64,000 bases of DNA from Eustoma russellianum. Taxonomy: Eukaryota; Streptophyta; Magnoliopsida; Gentianales; Gentianaceae. Of the stretch, positions 21,028 to 32,493 are shown one piece after another. The notes beneath the pieces are model-generated. The model was given only the letters and a program-made list of their open reading frames with translations, was not told the DNA's origin and did no database searches. The position numbers were made by a program, and so were the translations under genes. The first letter of the stretch is position 1; every line of letters starts with the position of its first letter. Location of the stretch: assembly GCA_036186865.1 (NCBI GenBank), contig AP025053.1, positions 11,155,878-11,219,877 on the forward strand. Reading direction: 5' to 3'.

Positions 21028-23833
21028 TCACTTGGACAGAAGAAATCGAAAGTCACATGTGCCAATGGTGAGAATGTCCGCAAGCTGATGAGATGTAGAG
21101 ACATGGAAGGGCCGGATGAGACCATCAATGATCGCGTCACGCAAAAAATGACAATCAACTTCAATGTGCTTCGTGCGATCATGCGAAGCCAGATTACATG
21201 TCAAATGAAATGTGGACTGACTATCGGTGAAGAGTGTGACCAAATCATCATGAGGGGAACCCAAGAACTGTAGAAGGCCAAGGATCCATTTAATTTCATG
21301 GGTAGGATAAGCCATGATACGATACTCAGCCTTGACTGAGGAGCGAGAAATGGTGGTTTGTTTCTTTGTCTTCCAAAAAATAGGAGCGGCTCCAAGCTTA
21401 ATAAAGTAAGCAGTGAGGGACTGATGCGTAATGGGACAGCTAGTCCATCAGAGTCACAATATGTTGTCAGGCGAAAATCGCTGGTGGAGGGAAAGAGAAT
21501 CCCTTGAATGGGATTACTCTTCAAGTAACGGACAACCTTCAGAGCCATAAGCCAATGATCAAGACGCAGAGTCTGCATAAACTGAGTTAGGGTGTTCACA
21601 ACATAGGAGAGTTTGGGACGAGTGGCATATAGATAAACTAGGAGTCCAACGAGCCGACGGTATGGCAACGGATCATCCAGGAGCTTGCAATCAGAGTGTG
21701 ACAGCCGGTGTTGTTGTTCAAGTGGTGCAGCCGCAGGTTTTGATGCCATCAATCTGCAGTCAGTGATAATATCTAGAGTATATTTGCATTGTGACACGAA
21801 GAGTCCAGCCTGGCTATGAGCAACTTCAAAGCCAAGAAAATACTTCAGAGGACCAAGATCTTTCATGTGAAAGAAACGACTAAGATACTCCTTGAGAACG
21901 TCCATAGAACTCGGGTCATTCCCCCACGATAATAAGATCGTCAACATAGACGAGGATGTAAGCTTGACGTGGTCATGCATGTAACCGAACAACGAATAAC
22001 CAGAGTATGACTAAACAAAACATAAGGAAGTAAAGCCTTAGAAAATATGGCAGACCAATAGCGAGGGTCTTGCTTGAGTCCATACAAATATTTGCGAAGA
22101 CGACAAACTCTATTCATGCAAGGAGACCCAATCCTAGGCAGAGGCTTCATATAAACTTCTTCATCGAGATCACCATGGAGAAAGGCGTGGCGAACATCCA
22201 TTTGGCACATAGAGAGATTGCGCGCTGCAGCGAGGGCCAAAAGGACACGGATAGTGATCATTTTAGATGTAAGAGCAAAGGTTTCTGTATAATCAATGCC
22301 TTTGACCTGCCATTTACTATGAATAACTAGGCAAGCTTATACCTTTCAACAATGCTGTTAGAGGTTTATTTGATTTTGTAGATCCACTTACATCCGATGG
22401 CGTGCTTGCCCAGTCGTAAGGACTCAAATATCCAAGTGTTGTTATCTTCCAAGTCTTGAACTTCTTCCTGCATGGCTGCTCGCCATTGAGGGTGCTTGAC
22501 AACTTGCGAATAGGATTGAGGCTCTGCATGTAAAGAGATGGCAGCAAGAAAAGCCAGATGGGCAAGCGAAAAGCGGTGAGTACTAAGAAAATTGTGAATA
22601 GAGTACGAAGTACCTGAGAAAACAGAAGTTGTGGCTGAGTCGACCGAGGGGCTATACTGAGCATGATTCATCTCATAATCTGCAAAATTGGCCAGTGTTT
22701 TCTTGACCTGATGGCCGCGACCGAGAGGTGGAGGCGAGGGTGTATCTGGTAAGGTAGGTTGCTCGGGAGCAGTTGTGGGTGACCTGGTCGGACTGTCGGA
22801 TGCTGACGGGACAGGTGGTGGGTCAAAGGAAGGTTCATCTTTGGGTTCGTGGGTGACCGGTGGGCAAGGTCCAAGGTTGGCGGTGCAGGAGCCAGGGTTT
22901 GCTAGGCAAACGGAAAGACGGTTTTGACAAAAGTAACATTGTGGGGGTTGAACAATTCTTGAGTGGCAAGGTCATAAACTGTCCATCATTTTTGTCCAAC
23001 CGGATAGCCCAAGAAAATACACTTAACACTTCGACTTTGTAATTTGTCGTGCCATTGATCAATATGAACATAGTAAAGACTCCCAAAAACTCGAAGATGT
23101 GAATAGTCAGGAGGCTTGCCAAACAATATCTCATAAGGTGTTCTCCCACCATGAATGACACTCGGATTGCAATTGATCAAGTAAGCCACAGTAAGGACAC
23201 ATTCTTTCAAAAAAACACAACGGTACGTTGACTTGAAAGCGGGGTGCTCGAGCAATATTAAGAATATGACGATGTTTGCATTCTATGCATCAATTTTCCT
23301 GAGGAGTGTAGCAAATAGAGGTATGATGTACGACACCCTGTTCTGCGAACAACGATCGGAGAAGATAGAATTCTGTCCCATTATCGCTGCAGAAATTTTT
23401 GATATTTTGTCCGAACTGTGTATTCACCATAGTAAAGAACTTACGTACCACTGAGGGGACACGGTCCTTTGTCACTAAAAGGTACACCCAGACTGCCCGC
23501 GACCGATCTTCCACAAAAGTCAAAAATAATAGGTGCCACATGAAGTTTTCTCCCAATAGGGTCCCCATAAGTCACAATGAATTAAATCAAAGCACTGTAC
23601 AGCTAAATTTTTGCTATGCTCAAAAGGTTATTTTATTTGTTTGGCTCGACAACAAACTTCACAAGGAATATCGGAATCTTTATTCAAAAGGGAAATAGTA
23701 TTACGTAACATATGTAACACAATACTAGGGTTATCCCAAACGATTGTTCCATAAGCCTTCATCCGCCTCTACACCCAAGACACATGTCCGCACGTAGAAA
23801 GGAGCCTTTAGTAAGTATAGCCCATTGGTCAGC
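21028..23833 (-). pseudogene. Copia pol: integrase, RT, RNase H (broken)
   Basis: Reading right to left: integrase (LWGPY, CSDNGTEFYLLRSLFAEQGV near 23380, TPYEILFGKPPDYSHLRVFG near 23090); RT (QWRAAMQEEVQDLEDNNTWI, GCKWIYKIK, QMDVRHAFLHGDLDEEVYMK, LRKYLYGLKQDPRYW, YVDD near 21940 in a shifted frame, LKYFLGFEVAHS); RNase H (ATRPKLSY, TYCDSDG, FTDSQSTFHLTCNL, HIEVDCHFLRDAI). Many shifts and stops, for example near 22316, 21950 and 21315. No activity expected. Confidence 0.9.
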
Positions 23834-24157
23834 TGTGGCGCACCGCACCCCAGCCCCGCCGGAGTCGGTGCACCCGCCGTACTTCACTAAGGAGAGTACT
23901 AGGCGTCGTCTCATACGTGTCATGATCCATGATATAATGCATGGAATATCGCGCTTACACGTAAATAATTAAGCGAAACCGTGGCAGGATTTAAAACTTC
24001 AAAATAAAAACATCCAAATGATCATTCATAGTTTACACCCCAGACTCAAAGTATCGAAAGTCACAAAAGCAAGTGTTGTTCCATCCCAAATACAAAATCA
24101 GTCATCAATCATAGATGGCCGGTCATGCCTCCTAGGTCTGTCCATCCTCCACTGTAC

Positions 24158-24216
24158 TCACGGATACAGAACCCTAGGTTCGTCATCGATCCACTCTACT
24201 TTGTCGTCCGCAACCT
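24158..24216 (-). CDS. Conserved LTR mini-exon (LTR C)
   Basis: On the minus strand, after TTTTTCCCCAG, the frame reads (E)VADDKVEWIDDEPRVLYP and stops at TGA. Relative to E1 and E2 there is one extra codon (in-frame indel) and mostly synonymous change; P to L is one of the few replacements. Confidence 0.55.
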
Positions 24217-24236
24217 CTGGGGAAAAATAAGGGTGA

Positions 24237-24249
24237 GTGACAACGTCAC
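24237..24249 (-). other. GYGAC hairpin (LTR C)
   Basis: Plus strand GTGAC-AAC-GTCAC, just upstream (minus sense) of the acceptor-like CAG at 24217-24219. Confidence 0.7.
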
Positions 24250-24840
24250 CAGCAAGTATACTATACTAATCAGGGAATAAATGGAAAGTGCGAACAAAAA
24301 TCGAACCCCCAAAAATTTGGTTTAGAAGCGTACCTGTCCTTTGTCAGATCCTCGATCTATATATATATCATCACTTAATGAAACAAGATCATTTCTTAAA
24401 TAAGAGTTTGTTACTTAGAACTGAATATAACATCAAAGGACTGCAACTTATATTAGTGAATAGCATAATGAGGGTCATTACATAAGATCTATGAGCTCAC
24501 CATAACTTTGGACATCACGTGTTCCTTCATGCATTAATGATCAACACTTAATGCATCAAGATCATAACGTAACAAAATCGTTACTTAATACAGAACATGA
24601 AAATAGAAGACCATAACTCGCATTAATTCGTAGAAATAACAAGAATCATCGCTTAATGAAGTCATACTTAGGATCTACAAGGTCATAGCAACTTAGTCTA
24701 AGTATCATGTGTCACTACACAATGACTCCACAAACGTGATATGCATGCATATGTACGTGTGATGCATCATGATAAAAATGACAATATGGCCTTTTCATGC
24801 TTTTCATCAAATCATCATCGTCGAAAAACAATAGAGTGTT

Positions 24841-25030
24841 CAGATCTATGTCCAGGATCTGAGGCGGTACGTCATCTCTTCTTGTCGGGTCTATCATGTC
24901 CGGGCCCGCACGGCCTCTTGTTTCTCTTCGTCGGGTCTATTATATCCGGACCCGCACGGCCTCTTATTTCTCTTTGTCGGGTCTATTATATCCGGACCCG
25001 CACGGCCTCTTATCAGATCACTTAACCCTG
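24841..25030 (-). repeat. Hairpin subrepeat array (LTR C)
   Basis: Units of about 46 bp. Stems on the plus strand: CAGATC(24841)/GATCTG(24856); CGGGTC(24886)/GGCCCG(24903); CGGGTC(24932)/GACCCG(24949); CGGGTC(24978)/GACCCG(24995). The loop is TATTATATCCG. A last unit with CAGATC at 25014 has lost pairing. Confidence 0.8.
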
Positions 25031-25429
25031 ATCAGGTGGGTTCATACTGGCCAAGCTCATACTCACACACGGTACCGGTGGGGAATCATTTCTTTAAAAA
25101 ATCATCTTTTGAAAATGCTTTTCATCTTTCTTCCTCATAAAAAAAACCATGTCATGAATCATGTACGTGACGATGATGCAATGCATGTCATGTAATATGC
25201 AAACCATGGTCTAGTGCGTGTCATACACGAATAAATACGTCTCGTCGTCATGCTGGAAAATTTCCAGCTCAGTAACGTCAACTTCTCTTTAGTTATTTCC
25301 CGTTAAGATACACATTCTAGGCCAATTGGTTCGCACGTACTCTTTTCTAAATGTCATAAGTGATTGCCATGCAAGTTTTAAGGGATTACGATGTCGATAA
25401 GGGAATCATTTGTTCTTTTCATAAAGCGG

Positions 25430-26010
25430 ATACAAACTGAATTCTGGAATGACCAATTTTACCATAAAATTTATTGTGATCAATGCTTTATTCTTTTTCC
25501 GAAAATTACAACTCTCCAGCTTAATAATCTCATTGGACTAGTATCCTACCAAAATTGGGCCCAAATGCATTTTTCTATGGTTCAATTTCAGATCATGCAA
25601 CATGATACACAATCTCTGTCAATCCAGCGCATTTCAGTCTGACTAATTTTACTAAGAAACTCATTAAAAATAAACCATAACTCATTTTGACAAAATTCCA
25701 ACTCTCACCTTTACTTTATTTTTAGGGTTAGCTTCATACCGAAAATTAGTTAATTTGCATACCTCTAAGGTCCATTTCCAGGCTACTAAACACGTTATTC
25801 AAATTCTGTCCAGTACAGCATTTTCAGCAGGACCAGTCTCACTAGGAAATTAATTAAAAATAAACCGTGGCTCCTTTTAATGAAATTCCAACTCTCACAT
25901 CTCATACACATGTGAGACTAGTAACATACCGAAATTCAACAGATTTGAAAGTTCTTAAGTCCCCCTTTTGATTTAACGAAACAGCCTCAATTTTCTGTCC
26001 AAATTCCAGA
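25430..26010 (-). repeat. Diverged ~170-190 bp tandem repeats in LTR C
   Basis: Three to four copies of a block with TTAAAAATAAACC(A/G)T, CTCATTTTGAC, AAATTCCAACTCTCAC, ATACCGAAA..TTTGCATACCTCTAAG and CTGTCCAG. Similar repeats lie in E3 LTRs (47760-48330, 56100-56680) and LTR G (62870-63850). Confidence 0.65.
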
Positions 26011-27218
26011 AATTTTCCTGGTGGTCATATGTTCTTCCTAAGTGTCCTTATCTTTCATTTCCGACATGAACACTTAGTATACAAATGTGGTGTATACGCA
26101 CCCCTCCATCAACAATCCCATTTCGGTGCATGCAAGAAATTAAGGAATCTAAGAGCATGTTATGCGCAACACACCACAAGACCCTAGACTTATCTCCATT
26201 TCCTACTAAGTTAGCTTGTCTTATTCAAAAATCACTCTCATTCCCCTTCACCCCTCCCACCGTGAGCTCTCCTTGGAGAAAAGAAAGAATCTTTAACATG
26301 TTTATCTTAGTTTTAACACATAATGAGACATATGACCTTAAAAGATTTCACCTTTGAAACAAGATTTCACTCCTACAATATAAATGACCATGGCCGAAAG
26401 TTTTGGCCTTCAACTTAGCATAATACAACCAAGATTAAATCTTAAGTATATCTAGCCATTCATGCATACACTTTCACATTCAAGCCTTAAAGAGTATAGT
26501 GTACTTGCCTTTGAAGTCCTTGGATTTTGCTCGGATAGGTTGACACAAGAAGCACTTCCCCCTTTCTTTTCCTATCACACACGGAATAGGGCTTTTGTTA
26601 GCCATTCTTTAGACTATATAATATATCCTAGGAGAGAATGAAGGGTTTACCATTTTCATTTTTGAATGGATTGAGGATGATCCACCCTTGCTAAGGCGTA
26701 TTCCTTCTTCTATCGTCTTGAGGCCTCCTCCTAGTGCTGTGGTAGTCACGGTTTTTACCAAAGGAAAAGGAGGCTTGGTGATCTTCAACTTCTAAGATGT
26801 ATTTTATTAGCAACCATAGAGAGTAACCTTACCTAGACAAGTCTTCGGAGGGAATGATCTTTAGTCCTCTCCTGCTTCATCCGAATGCTTTTGGGAGGAG
26901 GGGAAAGGTTTGAGAGTTATTTGAAAGAGCCTTAATGATAGAGAGTTAAGGTGGCTTGTTTAATAAGGGGGTATTATGCTTCTTCTTGGGAAAAGAATGC
27001 AGCTGGCGGCTGCATTTGGGAGGGGAAGAGGAAAAGGTTTCTTCTTTACTAAGTGTTGGTTAGTTACTCCTAAGCTTGATGGCCGAAACTAGTACCATAT
27101 ACCTTATGTGCATATGTCTTCCTTAATAACACACCCTTATGTATTCAGTTCCTATCCCATTCATTAAATGTTCTCTCTTAAATCCTCTAAGTAGCATCCT
27201 TTTTTGTATGTATAACTG

Positions 27219-27254
<36 letters not shown>

Positions 27255-28244
27255 TCCTAAGTGTATTCCATCTAATTCCTCTTAATTCTTTCATATATAT
27301 ATATATATATGTGTGCATAATTATATACACACTCACCCATGCATATATATATATATATATTTATATTTCTTCTTGTTTTTGAAATAAGTCATAAACCTCA
27401 AAATATTCTTTATTTCCAATATTACTAAGTGTACGCTCATACACACATATAATATACTCCTTTGAAAATTATTCTATCGCCGTTCGTATATGCCTTGAGT
27501 CGTATATGGATATACACATATACCACTATGCATACTCACGTACTATTCCTAATCTGTCCATGACCGGGACCTTATCATTGCAGTCTTAATACCTGAACAT
27601 AGACGTAAGCCTAGGTTTCTAAAACTTACTAAGTGTCAAGAAATTCTTAAAGTTGCATGTTTTTCTATATGGTCTTTTAGGTATAAGCTTCATCGTATTG
27701 TAGTCCGCTAGAGCCATCTACCTCATGGTAGCTCCCTCCTAATGCGATACACGTATCTATTTTCGCACCTCCCGAAACACATATGCATATATCTAATACC
27801 TACTTCACGTGTGATGTCACTTATTCTCTTCTACTACATCTTAAGGTTTTTATCAAAGTTCTGTTGATTCTACCTTCAAATGTTACTCATCGTCCATATT
27901 AGGGATGAATGAAGAGGGTTCCTAGTTTATTATGGCTTAATTAGGCCCATTTGTAGGGTATCTGTATTTCTAGACGTATGCCCCTATCGTTATGTGTATG
28001 GGCATGTTATAATCCGACTTCTCATAATTGCTAACATAATACTTCCTCTATTAGTTCTTTAACACTCATATGAAAATTTTAACCTGCCTTCTTGTTTTAT
28101 GTTTATACTTGGGGTATGCAACTCTTCTTAGGTTCTTCATAATCATAGGTAAATCCGGTGATGTCTTCCTTTCGAGGTCTCATTATCTTGTCGTGCTTCA
28201 CTCCTTACCCCCGTTGATGTACTAGTTTTGAGAGGGGTACAACA

Positions 28245-28254
28245 TTCTCCCCCC
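28245..28254 (-). promoter_or_regulatory. Polypurine tract of missing gypsy element
   Basis: TTCTCCCCCC (GGGGGGAGAA on the minus strand) abuts the LTR C end, then runs into the N gap. Confidence 0.75.
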
Positions 28255-28264
28255 NNNNNNNNNN
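28255..28264. other. Assembly gap, 10 N
   Basis: Ten N bases. The left side is a gypsy PPT; the right side is copia GAG-pre-integrase. A whole gypsy internal region and second LTR should lie here, so the true missing length is probably several kilobases. Confidence 0.95.
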
Positions 28265-29625
28265 CAACTGTATTATACAACCATCATTAGTAAACACAAT
28301 AATATAATAACCAATGTTTAATAACTTAAATACGGATAATAAGTTGCATGTCAAGTGAAACACAAACAAGACTTTGTCAAGCGTAAGATGATCATTGAGG
28401 CGCACCGTCCCTTGCCGGCTTGCTTGTGTCTTGGTCCCATTAGGCATTAGATATTACACAGAAATGTAGGTGCACAATTTTTTGCAAGAGAGTTACATTA
28501 ATGATGAGAGGCTTCAGAGTCGATGACCCAGGAAGAGTCAGGATACTTACCACTCAAACGCTCGGCTGCGATGTGTTTTCGAGCATTAAGTGCCTGAAAC
28601 ACCACGCTCAAGCCCTCTCCAGTCAATCTATCTCAGGAGGGGCAACCAAGGAGATCGCCTGGACAGACGCGCTGTGACCCGGTGCCTTGGTATGCTTGGG
28701 CCGGGAGGAAGCACCAGTGTGGGTGCTTTAGGACGAGCAGGCGTCTTCGAATGATTGCCCCACCAATCTGGATAGCGCACAATCTGAAAACATGCACATA
28801 CCTTATGTCCTTGTCAGCGACAATGAGAGCATGTCACCTCTACTTTGGCCGACCTATGGTCTCCGCCTTGCTTGACCGCCGCCGCTACAACAAAGCCCAC
28901 ATCTGCGTGGGTCTCTTCCATCAGCGCAATAGAGTCAAGGCTCTTCACTTGGACCACTGTGTTGCAGACATAATTCAAAAGTGGGAGGAGGTCCTAATTA
29001 AGAATAGATGAATGTACCATTTTATATGTCGAGTCGTTAAGCTCCATGAGAAACTGATGGACCTTGTCCACTTCCTTGCACCAGACAAGAATCCGCTAGA
29101 GATTACAAGTGCAGCCGACCTAGGAACACTTGGGGAATTCGTAATAATCCTAATTCGTCCTAGATTTTCTTCAATTTTCGTAGTAAACCATAACAAAGTC
29201 ATTGTTTTGTTTATGATTCGCGAGGGTCTTCTTCAATTATTAAACCCTCGGTGGGTTCATCACAGTGAATCGCTGTTTAATATCGTCCCATAGCTCCTTG
29301 GGATCCTCGGCATAGTAGATGATGGAACACAAGCCTGGTTCAATCGTGTTCAGAATCCACGCGACAATCATCGAGCTGGTTCCCAATCCTCCAAGTCGAG
29401 GGAGCCATCAATCGGCCGCTGGATCATGCCGTCGAGAAACCCAAACTTCCGTCATGCAAGGAGTGAGCCACAGACCGCCTGCGCCCATTCTTCATAATTT
29501 AGCCTGTCAACAAGACTAGAGTTATAAGTAAACCGGATGATCGCCCGAGTGCAAGTCATATGGTGACATATTTGTCTTAGTTTGAGAGGAGAAGGAAAGA
29601 GAAAGATGGGGGCTCTCAGCTGCCA
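28265..29625 (-). pseudogene. Copia gag, protease and GAG-pre-integrase (broken)
   Basis: On the minus strand gag starts at MAAESPHLSF near 29620, with FGFLDGMIQRPIDGSLDLED (29400s), WILNTIEPGLCSIIY and LWDDIKQRFTVMNPPRV (29240-29330) and a zinc-knuckle relic (CSHC..QGHKVCACF, with a stop) near 28830. The protease motif is PDSSWVIDSEASHH near 28510, where the usual DSGAS has Glu for Gly. GAG-pre-integrase follows (PNGTKTQASRQGTVRLNDHL, HLTCNLLSV) to the N gap. Several frames are used, so it is inactive. Confidence 0.85.
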
Positions 29626-29697
29626 TCTTGTATAGTCAAGGATTTGGGAAGTGCTGGGCCGAAAGGAAAAATGATAAGCGACGAGGCTTTGATATCA

Positions 29698-29829
29698 TGT
29701 TGAAATTCGGGTTACAAGAGGTGAGGCCCATATCCACTCAAAACCTTAAGGCAATGGGTGGTGGTACCTCATCCTCATATAACCCATATATTTTCTCAAA
29801 CTGGCCAACGTGGGACAATATTCGTAACA
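29698..29829 (-). repeat. Second, 132-bp LTR-like segment in copia leader
   Basis: On the minus strand it starts TGTTACGAAT, ends ATTTCAACA, and is followed by a second primer-site-like TGATATCAAAGCC. A purine-rich GAGAATGGG precedes it. It lies between the outer primer site (29981-30000) and the gag ATG. It could be the solo trace of an inner element or a TRIM-like insertion. Confidence 0.55.
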
Positions 29830-29980
29830 CCCATTCTCACGTGGCAACATGGCTTGACATACATACGCGCCTTAGAACCTCCTCAATCACAAACCACAAG
29901 TCAGACATAAACAACTAGACTTGGGTAAGGAGAGACAATGAATGGCCAACCATAGGCCGGGCAAGGTGTGAGTCTATATT

Positions 29981-30000
29981 TTAAACTGGCTCTGATACAA
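29981..30000 (-). promoter_or_regulatory. Primer binding site of minus-strand copia
   Basis: On the minus strand TTGTATCAGAGCCAGTTTAA directly follows the 5' LTR. It contains the tRNA-Met-type core with one mismatch. Confidence 0.82.
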
Positions 30001-30216
30001 TGTAAGGAACTATTTGGCACTTCAAATCTGTTCTTTTCTCTATTCCATCGTATCAATTTATAGGTATACAATTTCACATATGATGATCAATCATCTCTAA
30101 TTTCTATGCTATGCTCTATCAATTTAAATATTATACAAATCTATAATTTATGGTAATGATATATACGAGGTAAATTAATAACAATCAATTAGTAATTATG
30201 TCCTTATCCTTTAATA
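30001..30216 (-). repeat. 5' LTR of minus-strand copia
   Basis: 216 bp, clearly homologous to 20767-20991 but with many differences by eye, so an old insertion. Its right terminus has TTAATA where the partner has TTAACA. Confidence 0.88.
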
Positions 30217-30259
30217 TATTGAGAGTCATTAATTGTAGGAGAGCAAGAAGAAAATTAAC

Positions 30260-30411
30260 TGTGCGATTGACACTAGTATCAGGCCGAAGATTAGAAGCAG
30301 CAAAACTGAACTCCTTCGCATATTCAGAAGAATATAAGTTCCTGATATGCAACAGGACTGGTAGATCAGAACATCTAGACGCATCGAAGATTGTTGGAGA
30401 AAATTGAAAGA
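30260..30411 (-). pseudogene. IST1-like gene exon (upstream part)
   Basis: The minus-strand translation PTIFDASRCSDLPVLLHIRN, then LYSSEYAKEFSFAASNLRPD and VNRT, resembles the IST1 core (ARCxDLPEL..IR, YGKEF, VN..). The exon ends at a GTTAAT donor (30259). The left copia TSD lies about 40 bases into the intron. The 5' boundary is unclear. The upstream exons are not in the window; other transposon sequence follows. Confidence 0.62.
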
Positions 30412-30463
30412 AATAGGTCAGGTTGAAAACCGTGGTTAGCAACATACTTTGAGCACAATTATG

Positions 30464-30496
30464 ATTAGTTTTCATTAATGATAAATGAAAACTAAT
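30464..30496. repeat. Perfect 13-bp inverted repeat
   Basis: ATTAGTTTTCATT (30464-30476), seven-base loop, AATGAAAACTAAT (30484-30496). It lies at the border between the IST1-like exon flank and the copia leader. Confidence 0.85.
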
Positions 30497-31385
30497 GAGT
30501 CCTTAATTATCTACATAACGATCAGATAATTTTAGGCTTTTGAATCACTCAATTACGATACCGGGTGAATGTGAAATTAATGCTTAAAGTAAGGAGAAAT
30601 GAAGTGGAAATCAGCTCAGCTCAGTTGTGAGCTATGGGTCTGATGGGCTCGTGCTCAAGATTGGGTTACAGGCTGCAAGTTGCAGGCCAGTCTATGAGCT
30701 GCAGGCCAGATCCTGCAGGCAGTGGCTCAGATCTTATCAGCTGGAAAGAGTTTGTTTGAATTTAAATTTCTCCAAGTTGTTGGGATCGACTAAGGTTTAA
30801 GATTTGAAAAGTTGTTGAGCATTAACCGTGCTGAGCTGACCTGAAGTTGTTATGATCTGAAGACTCAGATTGAATAGTTATTTGATCCAACGGATATGGG
30901 CAGACCTAATGCGGTTATCTGATCCAAGGGTTCAGGCCGAGCAGATATCCAATCTTACGACTGTGGCTGAACTGAGTGTAACAAACTGACCTCAGTTTTC
31001 CCTTATAAGTAGTAGGTCGAGCTAAGCTCTATGGTAATCAAGAAAGCATTCAGGAATCGAGTTTCTTCCTCTTCTCTCTATACAATCTCTCTGCATAATC
31101 ATCTTCTCCTAGATACACAACATCCATTGCATTTCAAGTCATCCGATGAGTTAGCGACACTTTACATGTTTGTTGAGTTCATAAGCTGCGGTGCCACTTG
31201 TCTGAAATGGTTCCGTTGTATCCTTAGAGGTGGTTACTTCCTCTGGTTGAGCACAGTATGCTGGAGCAACACGTCTTAAGGACAAAGTCCTGAATTCACC
31301 TTAGATTTTCTGCTCGGCTGAACTGATGAGTTGCTATTAGCCTAGCACTGTGGTGCTGAGCTGTTGCTGAGGTGAGATCTGCTGT

Positions 31386-31668
31386 GTGCTGAGCTCGGCT
31401 GATCGGTTCATAAGTAGCACTGTTTTCTGTAGTGTTGCCGAGCTGAGCTCTTCTATGTGCTGAGCTCAGTTTATCAGTGCATAAGCAGCATTGTTTTCTA
31501 CAGTGCTGCCGAACTGAGCTCTGTTGTGTGCTGAACTCGGCTGGTTGGCCTAGAGCATTTGTTGTTCTGCGCCGCTGCCATGCTGAGCTTTTCCACTGTG
31601 CTGAGTTCGGCTAGAGAGCTGACATCACATAACTGTTCTGCAGTGCTATTGTGCTGAGGTCGGCAAGT
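31386..31668 (+). repeat. Four ~71-bp tandem repeats
   Basis: Units starting GTGCTGAGCTCGGCT at about 31386, 31457, 31528 and 31598, with decreasing similarity. The core is GTGCTGA(G/A)(C/T)TCGGCT...GTTNTCTNCAGTG. Likely LTR subrepeats. Confidence 0.75.
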
Positions 31669-31934
31669 CAGTAACTGTCTAGAACGCGAACCTAATTGCA
31701 CTGCTTGGACTGATATCTGACATGACCGATTGACCCAACCAGCCCTGAGCTCAGTAGGTCGACTATTGCTTTATTTCACAAGCACACTATGTACAGAATC
31801 GTTTGATCAACTTGCTTTGATTATTTCCAACAATCTTAAGACGTACTGCGTGTTTCTTCTGTACTGATTCTTAGTTGTTTGTTTCTAACACTTTACAGAA
31901 ACTTAAATAGAGAACGCAAGTTAAAGCTCAGTTC

Positions 31935-32493
31935 ATGGCGCAGACGTACAGAGTGCTGTTCGTGTGGCACCAAATGTTGGGATGCCTATGACTGCTCCTG
32001 CACCGGGTCCTGTCGTGGCCCAAATGGAGAAAGCAAAGAAGTTCAATGACAACTTCTTCAAAAGATGGCAGCAGAGGATGTTGTTCTTCCTGACGGCCCT
32101 GGGGCTGGCCAAGTTATTAACTGAGGATCCACCCGTGGTGGATCTGATGGATGATGAGACCCAGAATATGCAAAATAATCTTTCTGTTGAAGCATGGAAC
32201 TTCAGCAATTATGTTTGTTTGGGTCATATACTGAGTTGTTTAGACAATTCTTTATATGGATTGTATTGTACTTACAAAACTGCAAAGTCTTTGTGGCAGG
32301 CTTTGGAGAAGAAATATCGCACTAAAGGTGCCGGAACAAAGAAGTTCATTGTCGGCGAATTCCAAGATTTCAAAATGTCATATTCTCAAACTGTTGTTTC
32401 TTAGGTTGAGGAACTACAGACGTTGGTTGTCGAGATGGAAGTTGAGGGCATATTGCTCAGTAAATCTTTTATAGTGGCTGTAGTGATTGAGAA
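31935..32493 (+). pseudogene. Copia gag (UBN2 type), interrupted
   Basis: An ATG (MAQTYR) at 31935 is one frame off from the main body, which reads APNVGMPMTAP, then KFNDNFFKRWQQRMLFFLTA, WNFSNYVCLGHILSCLDNSL, YKTAKSLWQALEKKYRTKGA, KKFIVGEFQDFKMSYSQTVVS, a TAG at 32402, and VEELQTLVVEMEVEGILLSK. This is the UBN2-type capsid domain of plant copia elements. It is cut at 32493 by a gypsy LTR in the middle of the SFIVAVVIE motif. It is a different family from the other copia gags here. Confidence 0.88.

Larger units (their letters stand above)
23834..28244 (-). repeat. Gypsy (Tekay-like) LTR C, 4.4 kb, inside copia pol
   Basis: Plus-strand TGTGGCGCACCGC to GGGTACAACA; on the minus strand it begins TGTTGTACCCC, as E1 and E2 do. 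A PPT follows on its right, so it is the 3' LTR of a minus-strand element whose body is missing at the N gap. It contains the mini-exon, GYGAC hairpin and hairpin array near its left end, diverged ~170-bp repeats (25430-26010), a donor-like site at 26832 and three TA microsatellites (27222-27360). Confidence 0.9.
20767..30216 (-). mobile_element. Complete Ty1/copia insertion (minus), TSD TATTG
   Basis: LTRs of about 220 bp lie at both ends (20767-20991 and 30001-30216). TATTG occurs at 20762-20766 and again at 30217-30221. Inside on the minus strand are primer site, gag, protease, GAG-pre-integrase, integrase, RT and RNase H, all with many frame breaks. Another element's LTR (23834-28244) sits between GAG-pre-integrase and the integrase core. 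The insertion lies in the IST1-like intron. Confidence 0.92.
30412..31933 (+). other. Probable copia 5' LTR and leader, boundaries unclear
   Basis: No gene is visible. CCCTTATAAGTAG near 31003 followed by a CT-rich stretch (31060-31110) looks like an LTR promoter, and a copia gag follows at 31935. GCTGAGCTC-rich tandem repeats lie at 31386-31668. I could not fix TG/CA ends or a primer site. Confidence 0.4.

Noticed and set aside
24715..25195. Overlapping short ORFs with repeated residues
   Set aside because: Produced by the tandem hairpin subrepeats; no conservation between LTRs as protein.
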